Shown: positions 36,266 to 45,666 of the stretch, in pieces | Position numbering within the stretch: the first letter of the stretch is position 1 | How the letters are laid out: each line of letters begins with the position of its first letter | Assembly: GCA_965218055.1 (NCBI GenBank) | Contig: CBDCKA010000001.1 | Coordinates: 930,001 to 994,000, forward strand | Length of the DNA stretch: 64,000 nucleotides | Reading direction: 5' to 3' | Source of the DNA: CBDBKE01 sp965218055 | Lineage (GTDB): Bacteria > Acidobacteriota > Terriglobia > JAJPHL01 > JAPKYU01 | The notes under the pieces: generated by a model | What the model was told of the DNA's origin: nothing | The model's input: the letters and a program-made list of their open reading frames with translations, nothing else | The model's database searches: none | Position numbers and translations under genes: made by a program

Positions 36266-36742
36266 CTATTTGCCCAGTGCTTGGGCGCCGGCCGCAGCCA
36301 CAGTGTGGTCATTCTCGACCGAACTCCCGCTGACCCCGATCGCTCCGATCACTTTACCCTTCGCATCTTTCAGCGGGATACCTCCTGGAAAGGTGATCAA
36401 CCCGCCGTTGCTGTGCTCGATTCCAAATAAGGGACCGCCGGGTTGCGACAGTTTTCCGATTTCCCCCGTATTCATGTCAAACCAACGAGCCGTGCGGGCT
36501 TTGCGGATGGAGATGTCGATGCTACCGAGCCAGGCCCCGTCCATGCGGGCGAAAGCCTTCAGGTTGCCTCCCGCATCTACAACGGCAATATCCATCTTCG
36601 TGCTGATCTCCGCCGCCTTCTTCTTTGCCGCGGCCACAATCTTTTCTGCTTTCGCCAGAGTAAGCTCGTGTCCGGCGCCCAGCAGAAGCGACGGCAGCAG
36701 CAACAACGACGCCAAGACCAAGAAGACTCGCATTTTCTGCAT
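36266..36742 (-). CDS. GlcG/HbpS-like periplasmic protein
   Basis: 158 residues with a signal peptide (FLVLASLLLLPSLLLGA). The core matches the GlcG/HbpS (haem-degrading-like) family: LTLAKAEKIVAAAKKKAAE, then MDIAVVDAGGNLKAFARMDG AW, GGLITFPGGIPLKD and GKVIGAIGVSG. The family includes haem-binding and glycolate-locus proteins; the substrate is unknown here. GGAGGG precedes the ATG at 36742. Confidence 0.82.
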   Translation of the reverse strand: MQKMRVFLVLASLLLLPSLLLGAGHELTLAKAEKIVAAAKKKAAEISTKMDIAVVDAGGNLKAFARMDGAWLGSIDISIRKARTARWFDMNTGEIGKLSQPGGPLFGIEHSNGGLITFPGGIPLKDAKGKVIGAIGVSGSSVENDHTVAAAGAQALGK

Positions 36743-36959
36743 AGTTACCCTCCTGTTTCGAATTGTGGGACCCCGAACCGGGGGCTACTCTAGCTCGGTC
36801 AGTGAGATGGAGTCAACTAGTTTCACCGGCGCTCCCTGCCTTCTAGCACCGCACCGACCCGTATGCGTGGGAGGATCTCGTGGCTGCGCGACCACACGGA
36901 GTTTGGTAGAATACAGGCCCACGTTTGTCCGGCCGGAAGGAGGCCGTAGGGAGGTAGTA

Positions 36960-37772
36960 GTGAGCGGAACCCTTCTGGGTTGGTGGTCAGGAAAAAAGAA
37001 AGCCGACAAGCAGGCGCCGACGGCAGCACCGGCTGGTCCCCTACCCGCAACGCTGCTCAATGAGATGGATGGTTCCGAGCTGCTCCTGGTGCCCGCAGGC
37101 AGCTTCCTGCAGGGCAGCCTCGAGAGCCAGGGTGACCCCGATGAACGGCCCCAGCGTGAGGTTTCCCTCGACGCCTTCTACATTGCCAAGTATCCGGCGA
37201 CCAACCGCCAGTACCGCAAGTTCCTAGAGCAGACCGGACATAAGGCCCCGCTGTTTTGGAGCGACCCTCAATTGAACCAAGATGAGCAGCCGGTTGCGGG
37301 AGTCAGTTGGGACGACGCGCAGGCCTACTGCCAATGGGCTGGTCTGCGGCTTGCCAGCGAAGCGGAGTGGGAAAAAGCGGCCGGTTGGGACGAGGCGAAC
37401 AAGCTGAAGAGGTGGTGGCCCTGGGGAGACAGCGAGCCCGATCCAGAACGGGCCAATTACGCCAACAACGCGAGCCGCACCACGCCGGTCGGCAGCTACC
37501 CGATGGGCGTTTCCCCTTGCGGCTGCCATGACATGGCTGGCAACGTCTGGGAATGGACTGGGGACTGGTACTTGTACAACTACTATGCGAAAGGCCCGTC
37601 GGAAAACCCTCGTGGGCCGGAGACCCCCCCCGAGAAGACCCCCAACAAGGTTCTGCGCGGAGGCTCGTTCACCCGCCCCTCCGGCTACCTGACCGCCACC
37701 TATCGCTATTGGTACAGCCCGCAGTATGCGGACGTGGAAACCGGCTTCCGCTGCGCCAAGAGCGCTCTCTGA
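36960..37772 (+). CDS. FGE-sulfatase (SUMF1)-domain protein
   Basis: About 270 residues from a GTG at 36960, preceded by GGGAGGT. An ATG far upstream at 36270 would run antisense through the GlcG-like gene and is rejected. The domain shows VPAGSFLQGS, FYIAKYPATNRQYRKFL, PVAGVSWDDAQAYCQWAGLR LASEAEWEKA, MAGNVWEWTGDWY and VLRGGSFTRPSGYL, ending in VETGFRCAK. These match formylglycine-generating-enzyme-like proteins; most bacterial relatives have other or unknown roles. The Cys pair of true FGEs is not clear. It converges on the acyl-AMP ligase gene. Confidence 0.85.
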   Translation: MSGTLLGWWSGKKKADKQAPTAAPAGPLPATLLNEMDGSELLLVPAGSFLQGSLESQGDPDERPQREVSLDAFYIAKYPATNRQYRKFLEQTGHKAPLFWSDPQLNQDEQPVAGVSWDDAQAYCQWAGLRLASEAEWEKAAGWDEANKLKRWWPWGDSEPDPERANYANNASRTTPVGSYPMGVSPCGCHDMAGNVWEWTGDWYLYNYYAKGPSENPRGPETPPEKTPNKVLRGGSFTRPSGYLTATYRYWYSPQYADVETGFRCAKSAL

Positions 37773-37791
37773 GCGGCCTGGCTAGCCCCGA

Positions 37792-39648
37792 TCAATCCTT
37801 CCTGCTGTTCCCCCAGTTGCGCAGTGTGGCAGCGAGCGCCTTGAGGGTGAGGCGGAACAATTGCCACCAGGCCGGGGGCCGGGCGCGGGTGAGTTCGCCT
37901 CCGAGATAAAGCCGGCGGCATGCATCGCGGCGGAGTTTGCCGCTGGGGGTCTTGGGAATGATCTGGGGCGGCACCAGCAACAGCTCGTCCGGTGGATGGC
38001 CCAGCCGGGCCAACTGGCGCATGATTTCGGCGCGTACCTGGGCCCGGGTGGCCGGTCGGGTCTTGCGGATTTCGGCCACCAGCACCAGCCGCTCGGTCCC
38101 GTGTTCCGGGTCGGCGACCGCAAAGGCGGCCACACAGCCTTTTCGCACACCCTTGACTTCTCCGGCCACTTCTTCCAGCTCCTGGGGACAGATGTTGTGG
38201 CCGGCCTTAATGATGATGTCTTTGATGCGCCCGGTAATGTGCAGTTCCCCGTCGGCCTGGTAGGCGAGATCCCCGGAATCGAGCCAGCTATCAACCAGGC
38301 CATCACACGGGCCATCACGCAGGCCATCACCCAGAATGGCTCGGGTTGCTTCGGGGTTGCGATAGTAGCCGCGCATGGCCGAAGGTCCACGGAATTGCAG
38401 TCGTCCCTCGACCCGCTCCGGCACAGGTTGGCCGTCGGCGTCCACGAGGCGGACCTCATGCTCGGACAAGGGCTGGCCTACGGAGACAAAGCGCAGCGGC
38501 GCCGGATCGTGGACATCGGCCGGCACGGCCAGTTGCCGACGCACGAACGGCTCCCGCCGGATGGCATCCACCCGCGGGGGCCGTCCCACAGGCGGAAAAC
38601 TGAGGGCCACGGCGGATTCGGCCAGGCCATACACCGGCATCAGGGCTTCCGGGCGGAACCCGTAGGGAGCAAAGCGGGCCGTGAAACGCGCCAGGGTCTC
38701 GGGGCTGACGGGCTCGGCGCCGTTCATGGCCACGCGCCACGAGCTGAGGTCAAGTCCGTCCAGCGCTCGGTCGTCCACCCTGCGCACGCACATCTCATAA
38801 GCGAAGTTGGGCGCTGGCGACAACGTGCCGCGGTGCTCGTGGATCATCCGAAGCCAGCGTTGCGGACGGCGCAGGAAGGCGATCGGCGACGTGACGGCGA
38901 GGGGTAGGCCGTAGTAGAGGCAGAAGAGCCAGCAGCCGATCAGCCCCATGTCGTGATAGAGCGGAAGCCAGCAGACGCCGACGTCGTCCGGGCGTACCCC
39001 GACGGCCTGGCCGATGGCGCGCACGTTGCTGATGACGTTGGCATGGGTCAGCACCACACCCTTTGGCTCCCCTGTGCTGCCGGAAGTGTACTGAATGAGG
39101 GCAATGTCGGCGGGTTGCAGGGCGGTCTGGGGCGGCTCCACTGTTGCCACCGTTGCCGCTGTTGCCGAGGCCAGCGCCTCCACCGTGGTGACGCTACGCA
39201 GGCTGGGAATGCTTGGCTCCAGCAGACGCGCCAGCTTGTGCGCTTCCCGGACGGTGATCAGCACCCGGGCTTCCGCGTTGCGCAATAGTTTCGTCTGCCG
39301 TTGCGCGTATTCCTCGATCCGATCGGCCCGCGCGGGCGGGTAGATCGGCACCGGAATCCCTCCAGCCAAAGTCACTCCCAGAAACGAGAAGAAGAAGTCC
39401 GGGCCGGTTGGCAGCATCAGGGCCACGGTCTGGCCCTGGCCCAACCCCTGAGCGAGCAGTCCGCGGGCTACACCCACGGCGGCGCTCAGGAGTTCGCTGT
39501 AGCTGATCGTGCGCAGCCGGCCGTCGTCCATCCGCAGATGGATGTGAGTGCGGTCAGGTGTGGCCTGGGCGCGGGCGTGAAGCACCTGGTCGAGCGTCTC
39601 AACGGTTACTGCCGGCGCCGGCGCCGCTCCTGTAGCAGCTGTGCTCAT
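37792..39648 (-). CDS. Fatty acyl-AMP ligase (FAAL-type)
   Basis: 618 residues of the adenylate-forming family. The P-loop is YTSGSTGEPKGVVLTHANV; GVCWLPLYHDMGLIG, MNGAEPVSPETL, PVYGLAESAVALSFPP and SGDLAYQADGELHITGRIKD are the other core motifs; the C-terminal lysine is in PKTPSGKLRR. WLPLYHDMGLIG and the overall length fit fatty acyl-AMP ligases, which hand acyl-adenylates to acyl carrier proteins rather than to CoA. No carrier protein or polyketide gene is adjacent. A short repeat (GGCCATCAC units near 38299-38335) expands the loop GDGLRDGPCDG. Confidence 0.87.
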   Translation of the reverse strand: MSTAATGAAPAPAVTVETLDQVLHARAQATPDRTHIHLRMDDGRLRTISYSELLSAAVGVARGLLAQGLGQGQTVALMLPTGPDFFFSFLGVTLAGGIPVPIYPPARADRIEEYAQRQTKLLRNAEARVLITVREAHKLARLLEPSIPSLRSVTTVEALASATAATVATVEPPQTALQPADIALIQYTSGSTGEPKGVVLTHANVISNVRAIGQAVGVRPDDVGVCWLPLYHDMGLIGCWLFCLYYGLPLAVTSPIAFLRRPQRWLRMIHEHRGTLSPAPNFAYEMCVRRVDDRALDGLDLSSWRVAMNGAEPVSPETLARFTARFAPYGFRPEALMPVYGLAESAVALSFPPVGRPPRVDAIRREPFVRRQLAVPADVHDPAPLRFVSVGQPLSEHEVRLVDADGQPVPERVEGRLQFRGPSAMRGYYRNPEATRAILGDGLRDGPCDGLVDSWLDSGDLAYQADGELHITGRIKDIIIKAGHNICPQELEEVAGEVKGVRKGCVAAFAVADPEHGTERLVLVAEIRKTRPATRAQVRAEIMRQLARLGHPPDELLLVPPQIIPKTPSGKLRRDACRRLYLGGELTRARPPAWWQLFRLTLKALAATLRNWGNSRKD

Positions 39649-40687
39649 CGCAACACGGTCGAATAACCATTAAATGTTAGGGCTGAAAGCGGAAGGTTTC
39701 AAGGCCCAACGCAACTGCGGTAGTGGGTCAATCTACGGAAAGGGCGTTTTACGGCCAACTGGGCTGCGTGGCAGCATAGGTAAAGGCTAACCGACGAGTG
39801 GGGACCTACCTGTCGAATCCAATGCAAATCCTTTCGTTCCAGAGAGCTAGGTCAGTGAGGACCCGATAGCTTGGGGACGCGGCGGCATGTCGATCGCGAG
39901 GGAAGTAAGCGCTGCGGGAGGCGGCGATCCGAGCCGCCATCATTGGCCGCGTCCGCCGGGCAAGAACTCGCCGGAGTGCTAGACCAGCTCTGCCCTTGGT
40001 GTGGGCCACCTAAGCCGCTGGCGTCACGCTTGCCGCATGCAGTGGCGCAGCAGGAGATTTTTTCGTACGGCGCTTTGGAAGTGCAGGCTTGGTGGGAGCT
40101 CCTCCCGGCAATAGTTCGACCACCATGAGACTGGTGACGAACTTCTTGATGCCGTGGAGCTCGAAGTCTCTGGTGGTGCGTTCCGCATTCGATTCAGTGA
40201 CTACACCGAGGCCGTACTGTCCATGCTTAAGATACTGAGCTTGCCGGAGAACTTGCACGACACCTCCTTGACCCACCCGGACCCCGGGCGGCCTGAGAAC
40301 AGCCAAATCGTAGCTTAGAGACGCCGTCTGGTGGTTCGGTATTAGGACCTAGCGTAGTTGCAGTCAGCGCCCTACGATGAGAATTCCTTACCTCGTAAGT
40401 ATACCAGAGATGTCCCGAAAACGGGTACTGAAAAGACGATCTGTTGGGCCTGAAACCACATGGATCCTAGACCGCTTAATTTGTCCCCACGTCCTTTCGT
40501 ACTGTGTTATACTGCCAAGCGTATTTGAAGAAGTCGGTTCGTCCTGAAAGCATTTAGCTCTATCGTTTGCTTCCTGCCCAATTGACTCCATCAAATTTCA
40601 GATAGCCGGTCTGCAGCAATGTGCTGACGGCCGGGTACGCGACCGCTCAGCACGGGCGCAGCGGCGACTTTAAGGAGACAAAGAGAA
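39649..40687. other. About 1 kb without a supported gene
   Basis: 39728-39772 carries a family A repeat (GGGCGTTTTACGG, CTGGGCTGCGTGGCAGC). Frames on the minus strand at 39806-40009 and 40010-40306 have no recognisable family. The last 180 bases are the probable 5' region of the RRM gene. Confidence 0.4.
40505..40513 (+). promoter_or_regulatory. Possible extended -10 promoter for the RRM gene
   Basis: TGTTATACT is a good extended -10. TTGTCC at 40481 is a poor -35 at too long a spacing. It implies a leader of about 165 bases. Confidence 0.35.
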
Positions 40688-40987
40688 ATGAAAAGCTTGT
40701 ATGTCGGCAACATGAGTTTTCAAACCACCGAGAGTGATCTGCGGGCTATCTTTGAGCCGCTCGGAGAGATCACGCGCATCAATGTAATGACGGACCGGGA
40801 CACAGGCCAGGCCCGTGGCTTCGCTTTTGTTGAGATGTCCAATGACGAGGAAGCGGCCAAGGCAATTGGGGCGTTGAATGGAAAAGAGCTGGACGGCCGC
40901 GCCCTGAACGTGAACGAAGCGCGCCCCAAGCCGGAGCGGAGCGGGCCCCGGACCAGAAGTGGCGGATATAACCGAAGCCGTTATTAA
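40688..40987 (+). CDS. RRM-type RNA-binding protein
   Basis: 99 residues: one RNA recognition motif and a short basic tail. RNP2 is SLYVGNMSF and RNP1 is RGFAFVEM, both with the aromatic residues that stack on RNA. The tail (RSGPRTRSGGYNRSRY) is Arg/Gly/Tyr-rich as in bacterial and cyanobacterial Rbp proteins. TTAAGGAGAC lies ten bases before the ATG. Such proteins are often cold- or stress-induced; the long leader would allow this but nothing in it proves it. Confidence 0.92.
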   Translation: MKSLYVGNMSFQTTESDLRAIFEPLGEITRINVMTDRDTGQARGFAFVEMSNDEEAAKAIGALNGKELDGRALNVNEARPKPERSGPRTRSGGYNRSRY

Positions 40988-41265
40988 CCCGCGCACTAAT
41001 TTACCGCACGACGCGCCAGGCCAGGTGCTCGAACGGGTGGACACCCCCATCTAGTGACGTCGATGGGCGGGTCACCGTAGCAACTCGGCCCGTCGCGCCG
41101 GTGGTCTTCCGCCTGCCGCAGTGGTGAAGTCCAAGCGACACGAGATACACTGCCTTGTCACCAACGATGCCGGATAGGTCGCTACTAACGGGGCACCATC
41201 ACTGTCGAAGAATCCGAGACCAGAAAGGGCTACCTGCTGCGTTTTAAAGAACTTTCTTGCCCAGG

Positions 41266-41274
41266 TGCTATACT
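41266..41274 (+). promoter_or_regulatory. Possible extended -10 promoter for typA
   Basis: TGCTATACT, an extended -10, about 60 bases before the typA ATG. The -35 region is weak. Confidence 0.4.
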
Positions 41275-41334
41275 GAAAGCTACCCGGAACCCCTAAGGGG
41301 AAATCCCGTCTCAGAATCGAAGGTTCCCGTAAAG

Positions 41335-43170
41335 ATGACATTGGTAACAACACAGCCGCATGCGCCGGCCAAGCAGCGTGTGCGCAACGAAACCATACGC
41401 AACATCGCCATTATCGCGCACGTCGATCACGGCAAGACCACGCTGGTGGACGCCATGCTCCGGCAGAGCGGCATCTTCCGCGAGAACGAAGCGGTGGCGG
41501 ATCGCGTCATGGATTCCAATGAGCTGGAGCGGGAGCGTGGCATTACCATCCTGGCCAAAACCACCGGCGTCCATTACCGGGGCGTAAAGATCAACATCGT
41601 GGACACGCCGGGCCACAGTGACTTCGGCGGGGAGGTGGAGCGCGCGCTGAAGATCGCCGACGGCGTCATGCTGTTGGTGGACGCGAGCGAGGGGCCGCTG
41701 CCGCAAACGCGCTACGTGCTGATGAAGGCGCTGGAGGCCAAGCTGCCGCCCATTGTGGTCATCAACAAGATCGACCGGCCCGATGCGCGCATCCCGGAAG
41801 TCCTCGACGGGATCTACGACCTGTTCATTGACCTGGACGCCACCCAAGACCAGCTCGATTTCCCGGTGATCTACACCAACGCGCGCGCGGGCATCGCCCA
41901 CAAGGCGCTGGACGACGGATCGGAAAATCTGCGGCCGCTGTTCGACGCTATCTTGAGCGACATTCCCAGCCCGGCTGGCGATCCCGAGAGCATCCTCCAG
42001 GTGCAGGTTGCAAACCTGGACTACAGCGACTATCTGGGGCGGCTAGCCATCAGCCGCGTGTTTCAGGGAACCCTGCGGCTGGGCGACGTGGTCGGCATCG
42101 TGAAGCTAGACGGCTCGCTGCAAAAGACGAAGATCACCAAGCTCTATTCTTTCGTGGGCCTGGAGCGCGTGGAGGAAACCGAGGCGCGCCCCGGCGACAT
42201 TCTGGCCATCGCTGGCGTGGCAGGCATCACCATCGGCGAAACGGTCACCGATTTCGAAGCACCGCGCCCCCTGCCGCACATCCAGATCGACGAGCCGACC
42301 ATCGCCATGAACTTCACGGTCAACACGTCGCCGTTTGCCGGCCGCGAGGGTACCTACGTGACCTCTCGTAATCTGCGCGAGCGACTGGAGAAGGAACTGC
42401 TCGCCAACGTCTCGATCAAGGTGGAAGAGGCCGGTGCGGACTCGTTCCAGGTGATGGGCCGCGGTGAACTGCAGCTTGCCATCCTCATCGAAATGATGCG
42501 GCGCGAAGGATACGAGCTGGCGGTGGGCAAGCCGGAGATTCTAACCAGGGAAATCAACGGCAAACTCCACGAGCCGTTGGAACTGCTGGAAATCGACTGC
42601 CCCGAGACTTTCCTGGGCGTGGTGATAGAGAAGTTGGGGACCCGCAAGGGAAAGGTCGTAAAGATGGTGAACCACGGCACGGGGCGGGCGCGGATGGAGT
42701 TTCACGTGCCGTCCCGTGGCCTGATCGGACTGCGTAGCGAAATCCTCACCGGCACCCGCGGCACGGCCATCATGAACTCGCTGTTCCACGGCTACATTGA
42801 GTGGCAGGGCGACATTGCTTCCCGGCCCACCGGGTCGCTTGTGGCCGACCGCGTGGGCAAGGCTACCGGTTATGCCATTTTCAATCTGCAGGAACGTGGA
42901 GAAATCTTTATCACCCCGGGCATCGAAGTTTATCAAGGCATGATTATCGGGGAAAACGCGCGCGACAAGGACATGGACGTCAACATCGTCAGGGAGAAGA
43001 AGCTGACCAACATGCGCGCCTCCACCGCCGACGACGCGATCCGCCTAGTTCCGCCGCGCATTCTCAACCTGGAACAAGCCATCGAGTTCATTCGTGAAGA
43101 CGAACTGGTGGAGGTAACGCCGCAGTCGATCCGGCTACGGAAGAAAATCTTGAACGCCAGCTTCCGGTGA
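41335..43170 (+). CDS. typA: Ribosome-associated GTPase TypA/BipA
   Basis: 611 residues from the ATG at 41335; a longer frame from 41257 reads through the promoter region. GTPase motifs are AHVDHGKTTLVDAML (G1), RGITI (G2), DTPGHSDFGGEVER (G3), NKID (G4). Elongation-factor-like domains II-V follow and the family-specific C-terminal domain contains LIGLRSEILTGTRGTAIMNS and EKKLTNMRAS. TypA binds ribosomes and aids assembly and stress growth. Confidence 0.95.
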   Translation: MTLVTTQPHAPAKQRVRNETIRNIAIIAHVDHGKTTLVDAMLRQSGIFRENEAVADRVMDSNELERERGITILAKTTGVHYRGVKINIVDTPGHSDFGGEVERALKIADGVMLLVDASEGPLPQTRYVLMKALEAKLPPIVVINKIDRPDARIPEVLDGIYDLFIDLDATQDQLDFPVIYTNARAGIAHKALDDGSENLRPLFDAILSDIPSPAGDPESILQVQVANLDYSDYLGRLAISRVFQGTLRLGDVVGIVKLDGSLQKTKITKLYSFVGLERVEETEARPGDILAIAGVAGITIGETVTDFEAPRPLPHIQIDEPTIAMNFTVNTSPFAGREGTYVTSRNLRERLEKELLANVSIKVEEAGADSFQVMGRGELQLAILIEMMRREGYELAVGKPEILTREINGKLHEPLELLEIDCPETFLGVVIEKLGTRKGKVVKMVNHGTGRARMEFHVPSRGLIGLRSEILTGTRGTAIMNSLFHGYIEWQGDIASRPTGSLVADRVGKATGYAIFNLQERGEIFITPGIEVYQGMIIGENARDKDMDVNIVREKKLTNMRASTADDAIRLVPPRILNLEQAIEFIREDELVEVTPQSIRLRKKILNASFR

Positions 43171-43303
43171 GTTAATTTGGCGGAGAGGGAGGGATTCGGT
43201 CTTTACCTGCCGCCTGAAACCATGCAACTTACTAATTCTACGTTAGGCCAAACGGACTAAAAGTACCAGAAACCCACCCGCCTGCTGAGGGTGTCCTGAA
43301 CTC

Positions 43304-44708
43304 AGTTGAAAGTTCGTAGCGGCGGTTCGGAGCCATCATACTACGCCACCTCCCGTCGAGTGGCCGACTTTGATCCTTCGAGGATCGCTTTCAATATCCA
43401 CAGGTCCTGGTACCCCATCAGGCGGCGGAAGTTTTTCTCCGTGGCCAGGAAGCTGGAGGCGACCCAGCGCTGGACCATGGCCGCATCTCGCCAGCGGCAC
43501 ACCCGGCGAGTTCGCAACCTCACTCCCGCCTGCGGACTCTCGATGAGATTGGTGGTGGCCAGACAGCGATGCAGCGAAGCCGGAAGCCCCAGCCGGTTGA
43601 TGGTGAAACATTCCTCCAGACCCTCCCGCAAGCTGGCCGCCGCGGCCGGACAATCTCGCTCCAACCATTGGGCCAACTTCTCCAGCTTGGCCCTGCCGGT
43701 CTTCGGATCCAACCGCCAGGCGGCCCGCATCGCCGCCCGCACCTGGTCCCGCTCTGGCTCCGGCAACCGGTCCAGGACGTTGCGCAACTTGTGGGCGCGG
43801 CAGCGCTGCACCGGCTGCTCGGCCCCGAACACGGCGCGGATCGCCGCCCGCAAGGCCTTCGAGCCGTCGATCACAAACAGCCGTTTCTGGGCCGGCTGCA
43901 CCCCTCGCCGCACTAAACCTTCCAGCAAGTCCTGGACGGCCGCGGCGTTCTCCGTAGCCCCCTCCTGAATCCCCAGCACGTGCTTGTGCCCTTCCGCATC
44001 CACGCCCACAGTCGCAATCACGTGATGGTCGCCAAACACCATCCCGTCGATGTAGAGGATCAGCAACTCTACTTCCTCGAAGCGGCGGTTCAACAGACGT
44101 TCTAACTCGGCTGCGGCAGCCTCCATCGTTTCCCGGCTGACCGTGGAGCGCGACACACCCACGGTGTCCGCCATCTCCGGCAACACCCGCTGGTACTGCC
44201 GGGTCGAGACGCCCCGCAGCAAGATATCCAACATCCGGGCCCCCAGACCCTCGCCCTCCTGCATGGCTTCGTAGGCCGGGAGGGGAACTTCTTTCCCCGC
44301 TCCCCGGCCTGGCCGCCGGAGCCGTGGCCTGTGCACGGCCAGCTTTCTCTCCTTCAGGCGCACCCGTCCCCGCTGGCGCCCATACCAGCCTACCCCACGG
44401 CGCCGCCGGCCCTGACGGCGTGGACCGGCCACCTGCGCGGCCGACAACTCCAGCACCGCTTCAATCGCCGCCCTACCCACCACGTCGATCAGCTCGTCGA
44501 CGGCTAACCGCGATTGTTCGATCAACTCCACCCAGGGCAGCAGAAACTGCCCGTGGCGAGCCAGGTAGGCAGCCAGTTTGCGGGAGCTTCGGCTATCGCT
44601 CCGGCCTAGGATGTGGTAGCTTCTCTGCACGGCGGTTCCCCTTTCCAGAAAGTTTCCCAACCCGATTCTACGGAACCAGGTCAGCGAACCGCCGCTCGAC
44701 TTTCAACT
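43304..44708 (-). mobile_element. IS256-family insertion sequence
   Basis: Inverted repeats AGTTGAAAGTTCGTAGCGGC at 43304 and, on the other strand, AGTTGAAAGTCGAGCGGCGG ending at 44708 flank one transposase gene. No target duplication is evident. The right end cuts into the 3' end of an IS1595-type transposase gene. Confidence 0.85.
43341..44660 (-). CDS. IS256-family (Mutator-type) transposase
   Basis: 439 residues with the Mutator-type features: LDILLRGVSTRQYQRVL, GVSRSTVSRETMEA, the first catalytic Asp in LILYIDGMVF, the second in LFVIDGSKALRAA and the Glu near the C-terminus in TTNLIESPQAGVR. CRAHKLRNVLDRLP is the C/H region. The gene looks intact and the element could be mobile. Confidence 0.9.
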   Translation of the reverse strand: MGNFLERGTAVQRSYHILGRSDSRSSRKLAAYLARHGQFLLPWVELIEQSRLAVDELIDVVGRAAIEAVLELSAAQVAGPRRQGRRRRGVGWYGRQRGRVRLKERKLAVHRPRLRRPGRGAGKEVPLPAYEAMQEGEGLGARMLDILLRGVSTRQYQRVLPEMADTVGVSRSTVSRETMEAAAAELERLLNRRFEEVELLILYIDGMVFGDHHVIATVGVDAEGHKHVLGIQEGATENAAAVQDLLEGLVRRGVQPAQKRLFVIDGSKALRAAIRAVFGAEQPVQRCRAHKLRNVLDRLPEPERDQVRAAMRAAWRLDPKTGRAKLEKLAQWLERDCPAAAASLREGLEECFTINRLGLPASLHRCLATTNLIESPQAGVRLRTRRVCRWRDAAMVQRWVASSFLATEKNFRRLMGYQDLWILKAILEGSKSATRREVA

Positions 44709-45558
44709 AAAGGTGAGACACTCTCAACTCGTTGATGTAGCGGTGCAGGTGCTTGGGAGACATCTTGTGATATACGCCCTTGTGACCGCGTTTCAGCATC
44801 GCCCAGAAGGATTCTATCGAGTTGGTGTTGACGTGGCCTCTGACGTACTCCCTTGCCCCATGGTTGACCGTTTCTCGCTCATAGAGCATGTCCAATCGGT
44901 TGTAACCGCTGTGCTCGTCTGTGTACACGGTTGACCCTGGTTTTACGGAGTCGGCCACGAACCCCGATAGAACGGCACCTTCCGTTGATGTGACGGGACC
45001 GGCCTTGACCTTGCCGCCGCGCTCGATGGCTCCCACAACGGGAACCTTGCCCACTGTTCCACGTCCAGCGTTAAGCCTTTGGGAGTTGTGCTTGTTTCGC
45101 TCTTGGCCGCCCATATAGGTTTCGTCAATCTCTACGATTCCACTTAGCTTGCCGTTGCCGGGAGCGAACACTTCTCGAATGCGTTGAATCAGGTGCCAGG
45201 CTGACTTCTGGGTGATCCCGAGCTCGCGGCGCAGCTTCATGGACGAGACGCCCTTCAGATTAGTCGTCGCCATGTAGAGCGCGATCACCCACTGTTGTAG
45301 GGTGAGCTTACTGGACTGCATCACGGTCCCCTTGCGGACACTGAAGTAGTGGCGGCATTCCTTGCAGCGGTAGGGCATGGTCTTGTGCTTCACCTGGCCG
45401 TAGCGCTTGGAGCCGCAATCGGTACACCTGATTCCGCCCGGCCAACGCTCTGCCTCGAACCATGATTCTGCTGTTTGTTCGTCCGGGAAGAGGGAGAACA
45501 GATCAATTATGCTCAGCCCGTTGCGGTCAGAGCGTCCTGGAGCCTTTGGCTTTCCCAT
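44707..45558 (-). CDS. IS1595-family transposase, 3'-truncated by the IS256 element
   Basis: 283 residues. The N-terminal zinc-ribbon pair (IRCTDCGSKRYG, YRCKECRHYFSVRKGT) and the ISXO2/IS1016-like catalytic domain (IVEIDETYMGGQ, VYTDEHSGYN, GHVNTNSIESFWAMLKRG) are clear. Family members normally continue past the YINELR strand for some 20-40 residues with a histidine/asparagine-rich end; here the frame stops after VSHL, exactly at the terminal repeat of the IS256 element. The last residues are therefore supplied by the inserted DNA. The catalytic triad is present, but function is doubtful. Confidence 0.82.
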   Translation of the reverse strand: MGKPKAPGRSDRNGLSIIDLFSLFPDEQTAESWFEAERWPGGIRCTDCGSKRYGQVKHKTMPYRCKECRHYFSVRKGTVMQSSKLTLQQWVIALYMATTNLKGVSSMKLRRELGITQKSAWHLIQRIREVFAPGNGKLSGIVEIDETYMGGQERNKHNSQRLNAGRGTVGKVPVVGAIERGGKVKAGPVTSTEGAVLSGFVADSVKPGSTVYTDEHSGYNRLDMLYERETVNHGAREYVRGHVNTNSIESFWAMLKRGHKGVYHKMSPKHLHRYINELRVSHL

Positions 45559-45612
45559 GTAAACTATTGTACCATGTTCTAAGGTACTGAGTCTACACGT
45601 TTGGCAACTTTA

Positions 45613-45644
45613 CTATATAATTCCCTAACTATATAATTCCCTAA
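45613..45644. repeat. Two 16-base AT-rich direct repeats
   Basis: CTATATAATTCCCTAA occurs twice in tandem, between the 5' end of the IS1595-type gene and the 3' end of the IS1380-type gene. It is much more AT-rich than the surroundings. Confidence 0.8.
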
Positions 45645-45666
45645 AATTACCCTCTCTCCTGGGTCG

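Noticed and set aside
36270..36959. A long upstream extension of the FGE-sulfatase-domain frame
   Set aside because: The extension is antisense to the GlcG-like gene and has no homology; the GTG at 36960 has a good ribosome-binding site.
38299..38335. Short tandem GGCCATCAC repeat as an independent element
   Set aside because: It lies inside the acyl-AMP ligase gene, stays in frame and only lengthens a surface loop.
40010..40306. Minus-strand gene of about 98 residues
   Set aside because: No ribosome-binding site, no recognisable family, Ala/Pro-rich tail typical of spurious GC-rich frames.
43306..43968. Plus-strand gene within the IS256 element
   Set aside because: Antisense of the Mutator-type transposase, which has all catalytic motifs on the minus strand.
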